NCBI GenBank assembly: GCA_907165275.2
Contig: OU015670.1
Coordinates: forward strand, 5,731,501 to 5,795,500
DNA length: 64,000 bases
Source of the DNA: Zygaena filipendulae
Lineage: Eukaryota; Arthropoda; Insecta; Lepidoptera; Zygaenidae
Direction: 5' to 3'
Below the pieces are notes generated by a model. The model was given only the letters and a program-made list of their open reading frames with translations. It was not told the origin of the DNA and did not search any database. Positions 12,301 to 24,300 of the stretch are shown here, in pieces. A program made the position numbers and the translations under genes. Each line of letters begins with the position of its first letter. Positions within the stretch are counted from its first letter, which is position 1.

Positions 12301-15300
12301 GTAGCGTTGAGCTTAGAGCCAACAGCACGACTGCTTGTACCACAGTGTACAGTGATATGCGCGTAAGCATGCTACCAGTATGGATTCCATGTGCTTGTTC
12401 ACGTTGACTCGCGGGCGCGGTAGCAGGCGCGGTCACGTAATATCAAATACGGCATAATATGCAAGTGTTCACGTACAAAACGCAGGTGCGGCGAAAGTAG
12501 CGGGCCAGCTAGCGGTAGCGGTAGCGGTAACTCGCGGTTATATCACTTATAGCAAACCTTTGATAACGTTTGTGTGTGTGTGTGCGTCGAACAAACGGCG
12601 GAGCGCGCGATTCACTCGCGACATCAGATAAGTTCAACCATTTTGAACTTGTCGCTAGAAGCGATAACACGTTTTCATCAGGTCGTTCAATACAGAAGAG
12701 TTTATCAGTGCTGTTCATGCTAGAACTCCATTTTGGCAAAGTAAACATACTCATCATATGAACAGAAATTGTAATCCCACCAAAAAAATTTTCATGTAAA
12801 ATGATGCCAAGACGAGTCCATATGACGGGCACTGTCAAAAAGTTCAGATCTCATGTAGAGCTAAGCTTATAACTCTACACACCCTAACTCTACAAGGCCT
12901 AACTTCACAAACTCTACACCTTAGTAAGAAATTTTTAAACACTTTTTTTTCAGTTTGGTGTGCAATAAAGAATTATCTATCTATCTATCTTAGTCAGAAT
13001 TATTCGCGCAAACGCCTTTTGGCCAATGTGAACACGAGTGCGCACGTCATCGCGCCCGCACCCGTCACCGCGCCCGCGTCTTCCTTTGTGAACAAGCACT
13101 ATGTCGTTTCGGCCTGATACCGTATTCTGTGAGCGAATAAGTTGTGATATTTATGATTATCTAGTGTTAAATTCAAAATTTTATCACCATCTTCGCATGC
13201 CTCTTGGATTTCTCTTCAGATAGATCGCGTTGAACTTTAAGGAAAAATTCTAAATTTTATACTAGTGACGCAGTTTTCAGATTTACTACCACTAGTACTG
13301 GCTAATAGTAGTTGCCTTCGATCAAGTTCTGTGATAAATGACTTATCAACTTGATGTAGTTACTTAACTATTTGGTGTTTGATTTGGTTTTTAGTTTTTT
13401 TAAATTTACCAAAAACGCTTCCCATGTCCAGTGCGGGTTGGTCCCGGTCCGAGCATGAAACCATACTGATTCGACAATGCGTGTATAGTTGTGAACATTT
13501 CATAGTAGCTAGTGACGCTATCACAACGCAATCGATACTAGATAATTTGTCTGCAGAATGTTCGTGACCCTGTATACCCCTGCAAGGCCAAGATCAAGTG
13601 CTCCTGGGTCCAACCCAGCTCTGAGGAGGGCAGTTCCACCCCATCCACATGCGTTCTTTGTTCTGAGGATAGCCGTAAGATAGTTAAACCGAGAATTGAC
13701 AAGACGGAGCCGACTGACGCTAGTAAAAAAGATTATTCGATAAAATTTACTAATAGTAAAACTACGGAAGTTACTAGTAGGAAATCTGTTGCTAGTAAAA
13801 TCAATCGTTTGACTGAAGCGACCAGTAGAAAATCTGACGTTACTAGTAAAAAATTAGATATTGCCAATAATTTTTTTTTGCTAAGAAATAAAAGTGAGAT
13901 TACGTGTGATTTGAAATACAGCGATTTTTACAGCGAAAATGATGACGAAGCAGACGAGACGAATAGGTTAATACAATTGAGAAATTCTGACTATTTAGAT
14001 ATCGTTGAGGACGCTTTGAAGGTAGTTCTAGCTCTGGCCGGCTATCCCAAATCTAAAATGCGTCTTCGCCAAATGGAACTGTTTCAAAGGTGCCTTAATG
14101 AAGTAATAGACATGCAGCTTAAGGCTGGTCTGTTAAAAAAAGTACCTTCCTTCTTAGACTACTATCTCAACAGAGGTGCAATAGTATGTGTGTGCAAGGA
14201 TTTTAATACTAGAGATTGGATGGTTAGGGTTTGTCCAGGGTTACAGGAACGTATGGCTACCAATCTTATACTGTTTAAAGCTAAAATAAAGAGGTTGTGT
14301 CTAGCTGTCTTTAAAATACCGCAATCATGCTGGCCTGCTACGGCTCAGGACGCATTTAAACTATTGCAATATTTCAACCCTACTCTCAAAACTGAAAAAT
14401 GGAAGATTTACGCCCAAAAATCCATAGATGATGTAGAGTGTACTTCTTTTCTCATAGACAGAGTGTCCGGTGAAATAATTCGTGGCCCGACTTTCAAGAA
14501 TGTCATAGATTATAATCATATGGAGTTTGAACTCACTGGCTACACTGAGATTTACTATGAATCCCTTCTCTCCGACTTAGATGAAGATATCTGCAGTGTA
14601 GTATCCAGAGTGAAGCTCTTAGAGGAGATACGGTCCGCAGATGCTACACCGAGAAATATATCAGAGGTCAGTTTTAAAAAACCAGCGTCAGAAATCGTTC
14701 AAGAAAAGACACCCACTCCTCTCATTGAAGCAGACGATAACGACCGAGTAGAATCGGAACTTGAAACAATTTTAGCTAAAACTAAACACGATACAGTGTC
14801 AGTAAAATCTGATACGTGTTACGAATCAGAAGCTATAGATGTTAAAAAAGAACTAGTTAGTATGTCGCCAGAAGATGTTTTAAAAAAACTTAAGGATGTT
14901 AGGTATGTCAGTGAGAAGAATGATGCGATAGTATGGTCAGATGAGACTAGACTTCAATATAGCGATCGAGAAGAGAAAACAAATACTTGTGAGATTGTCA
15001 ATATCACTTCGACGTCTGTTATAGCTGTATCAGATAAGACTGAGTCGGTCATAGAAAGCAATGAAAATTTAGTCTCTGTAAGAGACAGTAATGTTAACAT
15101 AGACAGTAATAGAGGCATAGCCTATCATAGACGTACAAATTACTTACATGTTGAAAATGAACTGAAAATAGCTATAACTTTAGATGGATACCCACAAAAT
15201 AAATTAGAAGGTACACATATTAGAAGATTAAAGCATTTGTTTAAGGAATATGTGCATAAAGATATGAAAATGCAGCGTTTCGCCAACTTAATTATACCAA

Positions 15301-18300
15301 AATTCCAAGATATTTACCTATCTAATGGTGCTGTGATTTATATTTGTGACAGTTTAGAAACGAAGGAATATTTGACTGAGGTTTTACCCAAATTTATCAA
15401 TTCCACCGGCTTGAAACTTACATTTAGGGATATAAAGAACTTGGTTAGATATACTAGGGTAGTTATGAGATTGCCTAAAGAGCAGGCTCATATTGAATCC
15501 ATGGTGATTTTGTTGAACCTTCAAGAAAAATATCCAGGTTTGAAGCCTGAATGTTGGAAGTATTACTCCGATGTCGCTGGGAAACAGAAGAGGCAGTTCG
15601 GTGTTGATCCCGTGTCATTAAAAATAATAAAGAGTCCAGATTTCGAACCGACTTATGAAGGTGAAAGCCTGAGTTTCAGGATTATCGACAGACAAAAAAG
15701 AGACGTGAGCGTTGAAGAGCAAAATAAGTTTGACGATGCTACAACAAATATTAATGAGGAAACTAAGAAGATAAGGGAAATAGTACAACGACATATGTAT
15801 GCGCCAATTGATCCGGAAGTACTGAATGTTCCTCTAAACAAAATAAGAACTGAACATTATTCAGATTTGATTACCGATGACTTGAAATTATATGTAGGAC
15901 CTTCGAATTATCCAGAGTCCCGTATCGATGAAATCCAATTTCGTATTATCAAGATGACTTTTGAGGTCATCATATGCGAAGCAGTGGAAGCTGAAGAGAT
16001 GGCCATAAGAAACATACCTAAATATCATGACATGTATTTGTTTGATGGAGTAATATTTGTGATTTGTCAAGATATGTTAGCGAGAACTTGGATTGAAAAT
16101 ATTTTGCCAAAAGTTGACGCAAAATTACAAACTAATTTGAAAGCTACAGAGTATCGCGGTGCTGTCGGTATTGTTAGTATGTGCCTCAAAACAGATAAAA
16201 ATACCGAAGAACTTATTGATATTTTACAAAAACAAAATCCAAGGTTGCGCACTAAGTTCTGGAGAAAAATAAGTACTGTCCGAACTAAGACTAAGCTTGA
16301 TGTTGTTTTACAAATTGACAAATTGTCCGCACTAGTCATCACTGGTGCGGATTTCAATAAATATATCGGTGATAGTGTCGTTCATTTTAAATTGGGACAT
16401 TTGCAGTTGCTTTTGAAACCTAAAAACAGTTTAGAAGAGTTAAGGAAAGCTGCTGCGATTAGACTTGCACAGAAAATGAGCGAAATTATGACGAAAAAGG
16501 TTAGGAACAAATCGAACAATAATCAACAAGTGAAGACAGATAGCGATAAAACTCAACCCAGTTCTGTAGGAATGGAAGGTGCAATTAAAGATAACGAATA
16601 CGACAAAAATACATGTGAATCTAGTTTTGAAAACAAAAGATCGGATTTAGATCCTATCATTATAGAACCCGAATCTCCTATAAGTGTAGACAAAGAACCG
16701 ATAATACCAGTTGAAAACAAAAATCAGGAAACGTATTGTAAAATGATTCTAAAAATACCGAGTCAAGTTCTACCAGAGGACAAGGAAGATCTGAATATAA
16801 TTTTCGATTTGTTAGAGGACAAGAACCCGGGATTGAACACTGAGCTGTGGGAAGTTTCCACTGAGTCGACCTACCCAAGCAATGGTAGATTCAATCTGCT
16901 GGTAGACAAGCAATCCGCTTCCGTCATACAGAATAGAAGTTTTGATTCCAGTATTGGTGGAGAGAAATTGAAATTTTACTTTTGATTTTTATTGAAGTAA
17001 CTCTTAGGAACTCTTTAGTTGGGATCATGTATGCATATTGCATTTAGACACTGTTTCTATGAAAGAAATAAGTAGTATCTTGACATTGCTCTGTTCTCGC
17101 GCTCATCAGAATGCAAAACTTCTATATCATTTGACTGAATCGTGTGAGCGACCATAATATTTAGGTAATCTAGTGCTAGTTTGAACCTTAAATGGAGACT
17201 GAATTTAATATGCTTAAAAATTCCTATTACTTGTCTTTCCTATCAGGTCCCGCCAATTCCATAACATTCCATATATATAATAACAATTTGTACACAAACA
17301 TTATGACTGGGTAAAATTTAATTCATTTTTAACGCGTTTATTTTTAATTAATAATAATTTTGTATTATTTACATAAGTTTTGTAGGGTAAGTACTTTCAA
17401 CTCAATGTATGTAGTTAAAAAAAATTGTTCTTTTTTGTCTGATTTGATCGGATTTTATTTCTTTTATTTGATTAATGTTATTGTGCGATATTGTTTTAGA
17501 TTGCTATCTTAATAATAACTTATAATTTCGTCTAATGCCTGAATATTCTTTAGTGATAATAAAGTTATCTTAATATTTCTTTGGTGGTTGGTTTTCTTAT
17601 ATTATATTTTTATCAAAAACCATTAGATTTTGTTGGGTTTATTACTACGAGTAACACGAAAAGCTAGTCAAGCTACAATTATTATCAGTAGAATAAAATA
17701 GTGTAATTATTTTCAATATTATCGCTATTTCGGCATAAAATGTTACGTATGTGCGCGTCTTGTGGTTTTTTTTTTTTGACCTGATATGAACACCTTCACC
17801 TCACCATCTCACACGTGCCAAATAAATAACGAAACACAAAGGAGAACGGACGGGCCCGTCCCAAGTGTTGTAACACGTATAAATTGTAACATTGTCATGA
17901 AAATGTCTATTAAAAAGCTTAAAAAGTTTTATTTTTTTTTATAAATAGAGCAAAGCTGGATCTCGTGCAGGGAAGAAGTTATTACTTATTGGGCATAGAA
18001 AATAATTTCTTGTCAAGATACGCAATTTATTAAAAGCGTCATTTATATTATTAACCGTAACTTCTGCGTGTTATAAAGACTTGATTTGGTTTTTTTCAAC
18101 TAACATATTTTTTGTATGACTTGTAGTCGATTTCATGCCAAATATTGTAAAACTTCATGCCCCGGTATCTATACTAATATGAAGCTGAGGAGTCACATCA
18201 TTCGATTTTAATGAAAATCTTGGGAACATCGGAGTTTCAAAATAACATCGCAGCAAAATAAATATCAAGTACTGCGCCCCGATTTATGATGTGCAAGGCC

Positions 18301-21300
18301 GGCGGGCAGTCATGAGGGGGAAGGCCGGTGGCCCCAGTTAGCTCTGCGAGATACCATGCCGCGCGGCTCAGACGCGGGTGGTCGGCTCCTTATGGAACGG
18401 TTGTGCTCAGGGATGTTATATGGAGTAAATTAATGCGGGAATTCCGAAACTCATGCGGGTAAAACCGTGGGGCATAGCAGCTAGTTATATTATGATAACC
18501 TTAAAATAGTCATCCGCATACAAGGTATGGAACGGAGTTCGTATGTAAATGCTTTATCTCCTTTACATTCTACTTGCATTTTTACCAAGAATGGTTTTTA
18601 CCATCCACTTACACTGATATTTAAATAGTCTGATTTATTTGTCCAAAATAAAGTCGGAAGACCTGAAAAACCGATATGTGGCCACATAATCATGGTTTGC
18701 TACTGTAAAATCCAGATTGCTTTTTGCTTTGCGATTGCTGTTCATAAGGTATAATGGGTTTCTTGTTGATAAACAACTCTTCTCTAGTATATCAGTCTCA
18801 GTAGTTTGCGAATTATTGTTCTTATGTAATAATTAACAATTACTTAAAATTGAAGTTGCGTATTTACTTAACACACATTTCTGTACCCTTATTATGATGT
18901 GTTTGCATTTTTGTCGCGCTTGCTAGATTTAGTTGCCGTCGTCGTGTTAACATGTTGCGAATTTATTCTATTATCCAGTTCATCGGTGTCAATATACAAT
19001 ATTGAATCATGACAAGGGTACTTCACACAAATCACATTGAGAACACACGAACATTAATTCGCGCAGCTTAATATCCCCGGACTACAGCGCGTCGCGTTGC
19101 GCGAGTGCGTGGCGTGCGGCGTGCGCGCCGACGAGTACTGCGGCCGGTGCGGCGTCACGCCCTACTGCTCGCCGCAGTGCCAGCGCCGCGACTGGTTCGA
19201 CCGCCACCGAGCGGTGTGCCACAACCTGGCGCGGTGAGTACGTGTGTGTGTGTGTGTGTTTGTGTGTGGGTGTGCGTGTGGGAGAAAGTGATGCGTGTTG
19301 GAAGAAGTGTACCTGCAGGTGTGCGGAAGAGAGTATAATATGTGTGTGGGGAAATGAGTGGATAAAGTGTATGGTGTGTTTGAGAAAAATAGATGACACG
19401 TATTGTACGTGTCTGGTGGACTATGTGTGGGACAGAGCTTCAGTTTTTCTAGTCAAACTATGTTCGTTCTAAATTGTTATAATTTTTCATTGGCAGCTTA
19501 TCTGGCGCTGGTACTGAAGCGAAATCATCGGGCACTATCGACTCAATGTAAGTGTCACGCTCAAACTCTTATGTTCAATAGACGATTGACCAGTTAACTA
19601 AACCGTTTATGATGAATTTAGCACATCTAAGGGCGGGCGCCCACGAGCAACTTTTGTCTTCGCAACTAATTTGTCTTTCACATCAAGTCTACGGGTTAGT
19701 ATGAAAGTGCGCACATGTAGCGACGCGACAGTCAGGAGACTTTTGACGCACTTTCATACTAACCCGTAGACTTGATGTGAAAGACAAATTAGTTGCGAAG
19801 ACAAAAGTTGCTCGTGGGCGCCCGCCCTAAGACTTTTGTGTATGTAAGACCAATAAATATTCCTCAATTTTCTCAAGATCAAACAATTCTTTCGTTATTT
19901 GTTCAGCGTTCCACCCCACATATTACGGAATAGACAGTACGTTGGAAAAGACACCATGGATTACTGCAATTATTTGAATTCTTTAAGGTACCTCAATATT
20001 TGTATGTGTATCAATGGAACGCTTTTTAAATTAGTTTTGTTGGATCTTTTTGGACTTCTTTTTGCTTATTTTTGTATTTCCACGCGCTATTTGTTTCAAC
20101 CACCCTGTTTGTATTGTGGTTTGGATTATTTAAAGTATTTTCATAACCATTTTTTTATAGTCATTCTCATTGTGTATTGGTCAAGTTCAAATAAACCAAT
20201 TTTTTCATGTGATCTTGGGACTTAATTTTCGCATTGCGTTTGCTTGTGCTTTTATTTGAAAATATTCTGGCTAGATGCACATGATTTAAGGCTTTAGGGT
20301 GTTGCGGTTATTAAAAGATCATTTCCTTCCATTATTTTACAATTCATATTGGGTGGGAGAAAAAAAGGTAAGATAGATTTCTGATGACATTCAATATTCA
20401 ATATTTTAAAAATAAACCACTATAATATGATTATTTATTGCAAGGAATATACAGAGTGTAATGTCACTAGGGACATATCAATATTTCATTCTCGTCCTAA
20501 TTTTATCTAAAGAATAACGTTAACTTTTTACGAAGTTATCCAATAAAAAACATGTTCATGAAAACTTCGTGCGCAAGAAACACGTGCTGGTGTACCTTAA
20601 GATCGTTCACGCGAGTAACCCCGTGTTTTTACACGCTTGAAATTATAGCTTCACCTCACTCGAATCAAATCAGTTGTAACTAACAATGTAGCTGATTGAA
20701 ATTATCACACGACGCCAATCCCGAACACATTGTTGCCTAGCTGATACCAGAAAAATTAAAACCGACTTCCAAAAACACAAAACTGAAAAGCTAAAAAATA
20801 AAAAGCTAAAAATAACAAAATACCGATTTAATCCAAAAGACAAAAACACACGTAATATTATTATTGGTTTGTGCTACCACTGATCGGTTTGAATTCGGTT
20901 ACAAGCCCGCTGGTGTCTGCCCACTTGGGTTGTTCTGCTCACGAAGAGCTGGTGGAGGGAGTCGACTTAGCCCATCTTCCCCCTCCATATTTGGCTTGTC
21001 ACCGACTTCATACCGATCAGTGGTAGCACAAACCAATAATAATATTACGTGTGTTTTTGTCTTTTGGATTAAATCGGTATTTTGTTATTTTTAGCTTTTT
21101 ATTTTTTAGCTTTTCAGTTTTGTGTTTTTGGAAGTCGGTTTTAATTTTTTTGTTAAAATTTTGTTTATTTCTCGCTTTTAAGTGACTTAGTTTGTAATTT
21201 CTCTAAGTTACAATAGCCTAATGTCAACTGCTCATCACCTTTTACAAAATATTGCTTTTCCCGACTCAGGAACGTTAATTGTTGAGGAGTTCTCCTAGTA

Positions 21301-24300
21301 CATCACCATCAGTTCCACTTCACCATATACATTGTGACGGGCGTAAATTGTTTAGAAACCATATTAAAGTTAACGATTCGGAACCCGTGAAATACCCATT
21401 ATTGAGTAGTTCCGATGACCATCTGTGGTCTTCATCATCAGTTCCACTTCTTCAAATTTTGCTTTCCGAAAGCAAAGAAACGATTTACTATAAAAAATAC
21501 AAAAATCGCTATAGGTGTACCCATAATTTTTGAAGAGTTCCCTCGATTTCTCCAAGATCCCATCATCAGAGCCCGACTTGGTGGCAATGGGACCTAATTA
21601 GGAGTATACCCTTTCAAACAAAAAAAGAATTTTTCAAATCGGTCCAACCGTCTTCGAGTAATCGGTGAACATACATAAAAAAAAAAAAAAAACATACATA
21701 CAATCGAACATAGAACCTCCTCCTTTTTGGAAGTCGGTTAAAAATGATACCACACTTACTTTTTTTTGTAAATTCATACTAAACACCCAGACTTAAGGTA
21801 AACAAATGTTCATCATATGAATGATGCGAGGATTGCGAGACCATGGCGTAGCAGTCAGACCCGCTTACCACTAGAAGAGCGGGGGTGTCCTATTACTAGC
21901 TGTGGGTAGTCAACAATTTAGTCCTTGGATCATTTTCTAGCGCGCGAAGTGTGAGTCGTTCACTTCGCGTTAAGAGAATTGTTCCCATCCGAGACGCGTC
22001 GCGAGTAGGTATTTGCAAAAATTATATTATCTGTTTCATGCCGCTCTGCTTCCCTCCTGGTGTGCGTTCCGTGGATTCGCACGAATGCACTCGAACGCGC
22101 TCGAGCGCGCTCTGAACCCGTTCTGTGGCTTGGTGAAATTTTACTCTGACAGCTGTCAGAGTGTAGTTTCACCCGTTCCGTGGCTCAGAGTGCAACAACC
22201 AAACAACCATCTCCGAAGCAGGTTAATTTTCACTCTGACAAAAACCGGATTCGTCGAAAAAGAAATCAATCGGAGTTCTAACAAACAAAGGGGAGGTGTC
22301 GTAGTCACAAAAAGTTTATAATTCGATGAAAAACAGTCTTATTTGCAATGTGAGTTGAGAGAAAACAAATCACGCCTGAAATTTCAAATATTTTGAGGTT
22401 ATAAAAACAACTCGGTCGTTCTGTGGCTTGGTTGCAACTCAAACGAGTGAAATTTTAACCGAACAACTGCGCCCAAACCCACGGAATGCACACCTGGCGT
22501 CTACAACACAAACACAACATACGCAAATTCTCACGCACACTAGGAAAGCAGCAGCGGGGGACGCGCGGGTGTAGGGGGGACGCTGCACCACGCCGGCCGG
22601 CTGCGACTAACCACACGGTACCGCGCGCGCTAAGCGCGAGTCGCAAGGGCAGTTAATGCAGTTACCTACCTACATATTATATTCGAAGTATTTCGTAGCG
22701 TGATTGAGAAACAAACATCCAAACATCCAAATATCCAAACATCCACACTTTTACATTTATAATACCAGCATTTCTTTTTAATATCTCGAGTTCCAGATGG
22801 AATTTAGAAAAAATCGAAACATGAGTATCTAAGTTAAACAATACAACAAAAAACCGCATTCAATTTGGTGCAGCAGTTTTTGCGTAGTACGAAACAAACA
22901 TACAGACAGACAGACAAAAATTCTAAAAACGATATTTTTGGCTTCTATATCACTCATAGAGTCGCCTAAATTTATTTTTTCTTATTTATCTCCCACGTAC
23001 AGACATCGACCTGTTACAATTTTATTATGTGTATATAGATGTTATGTTCAACTAAAATTATTTTATACTTTTTAGAATGGAAGAGAAATATAGAAGAGGA
23101 AACTGAAGGAGAAATATAGAAGGACTACGTTTATCCACAAAACGTTAATAATGTGGTTATTACAGTGACCAGAAGTCAGCCGCACCCGCCCCCGCGCCGC
23201 CGCCCGCGCCTGCGCTCGCGCCCCCGTCACTACGCCAGCCCCACTCTCCCGTCAAGAAGCCGTCTAACAAGCGCGAGGGCGAGCGCGCCGCCGACAGACC
23301 TGCCAATGCGGTAAATGTGGTCACTCAACATTAACATTATATTTTGTTCTTTACAATGCATATTATGCATCGTCATGCAGGTCGCGGGACGCCATTGGAT
23401 GCGGGGAGCGCTGAGTGGTCGTCGTGGCGATCCTTGACCTATGTCCAGTAGTGGATATTTTTCGGCTGACCTGATGATGATGATGGCGAAGTTTCGAAAC
23501 CACCGTTTTTTATGTGTATGAACGTGAACATGTGTACGACATTTCGAGCTAATCCTAAGATTTCGCAATATAAGCACCACAAATTGGCGATTCCGAACAA
23601 TAAAACCAAATGCTAATGCACATTAATTTTACTTGAAACTGGCTAAATGCAGGACAATAGTTCATAAGAATAAAAAGAACAAATACTCGTTTCAAGTGAT
23701 GATGAGTCGAAATCAGTTTCGGTGATGTGTTTTAATGATGATTATTTGCCACTAGTCCGCCGGCCGCGGCCGCAACAACCACCGCAGCGGCATCGTCAAC
23801 AAGCCCACGCCGCGCCCGCTGCGCCTTGACCCGGCTGACGAAGATGAAAAGTGGGATAAAGGTTGGTACACTTTGCCACTTACGAAACCAGTTTTTGTAC
23901 AATGATAACAATCTCGAAGGTCAATTAATTTCTACGTTTTTCATATTAACAGGCAAACCGTCAACACCTCAAGCAGCACCAACAAAAGCGCCGGCCAAAA
24001 CGTTGCCTCAAAAAGTCAAATCCCCGCCCGATTCTGATGAGGCTGGCAAATCCGCAGTGCCTCAATCTGAACCTGTCCAATCTCCTGCTCCAGCCCCCCT
24101 TAGGAAACCATTCGAAGCGCAAAAAGTGAACGGCGCCAAGCAAGAGGTGGAGAAGGCCGCCTTGAAACCACCCGGAAGCGTTAGAGATGCCACGCCTGCC
24201 AAGAAATTAGTGCCCAGAGAGTGAGTTGTTTTTATTTCTCAATTTTAACTAGAGTCTGAGGGTTTTTATTTGACAGTTGTTTATCATTCTAAATCATGTA

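Noticed and set aside
13379..13567. ATG frame at 13424 as the start of the DUF4780 protein
   Set aside because: It is in a different reading frame from the exon beginning at 13557, and no intron of plausible length can join them.
16067..16878. Minus-strand frames inside the DUF4780 exon (16067-16357, 16678-16878 and others)
   Set aside because: They are antisense shadows of a 1,142-codon frame with a recognisable repeat pattern.
19082..19399. Minus-strand frame of 105 codons and plus-strand frames over the MYND exon
   Set aside because: They read through a (TG)n repeat and give His/Thr or Val/Cys runs. The MYND pattern is in one plus-strand frame only.
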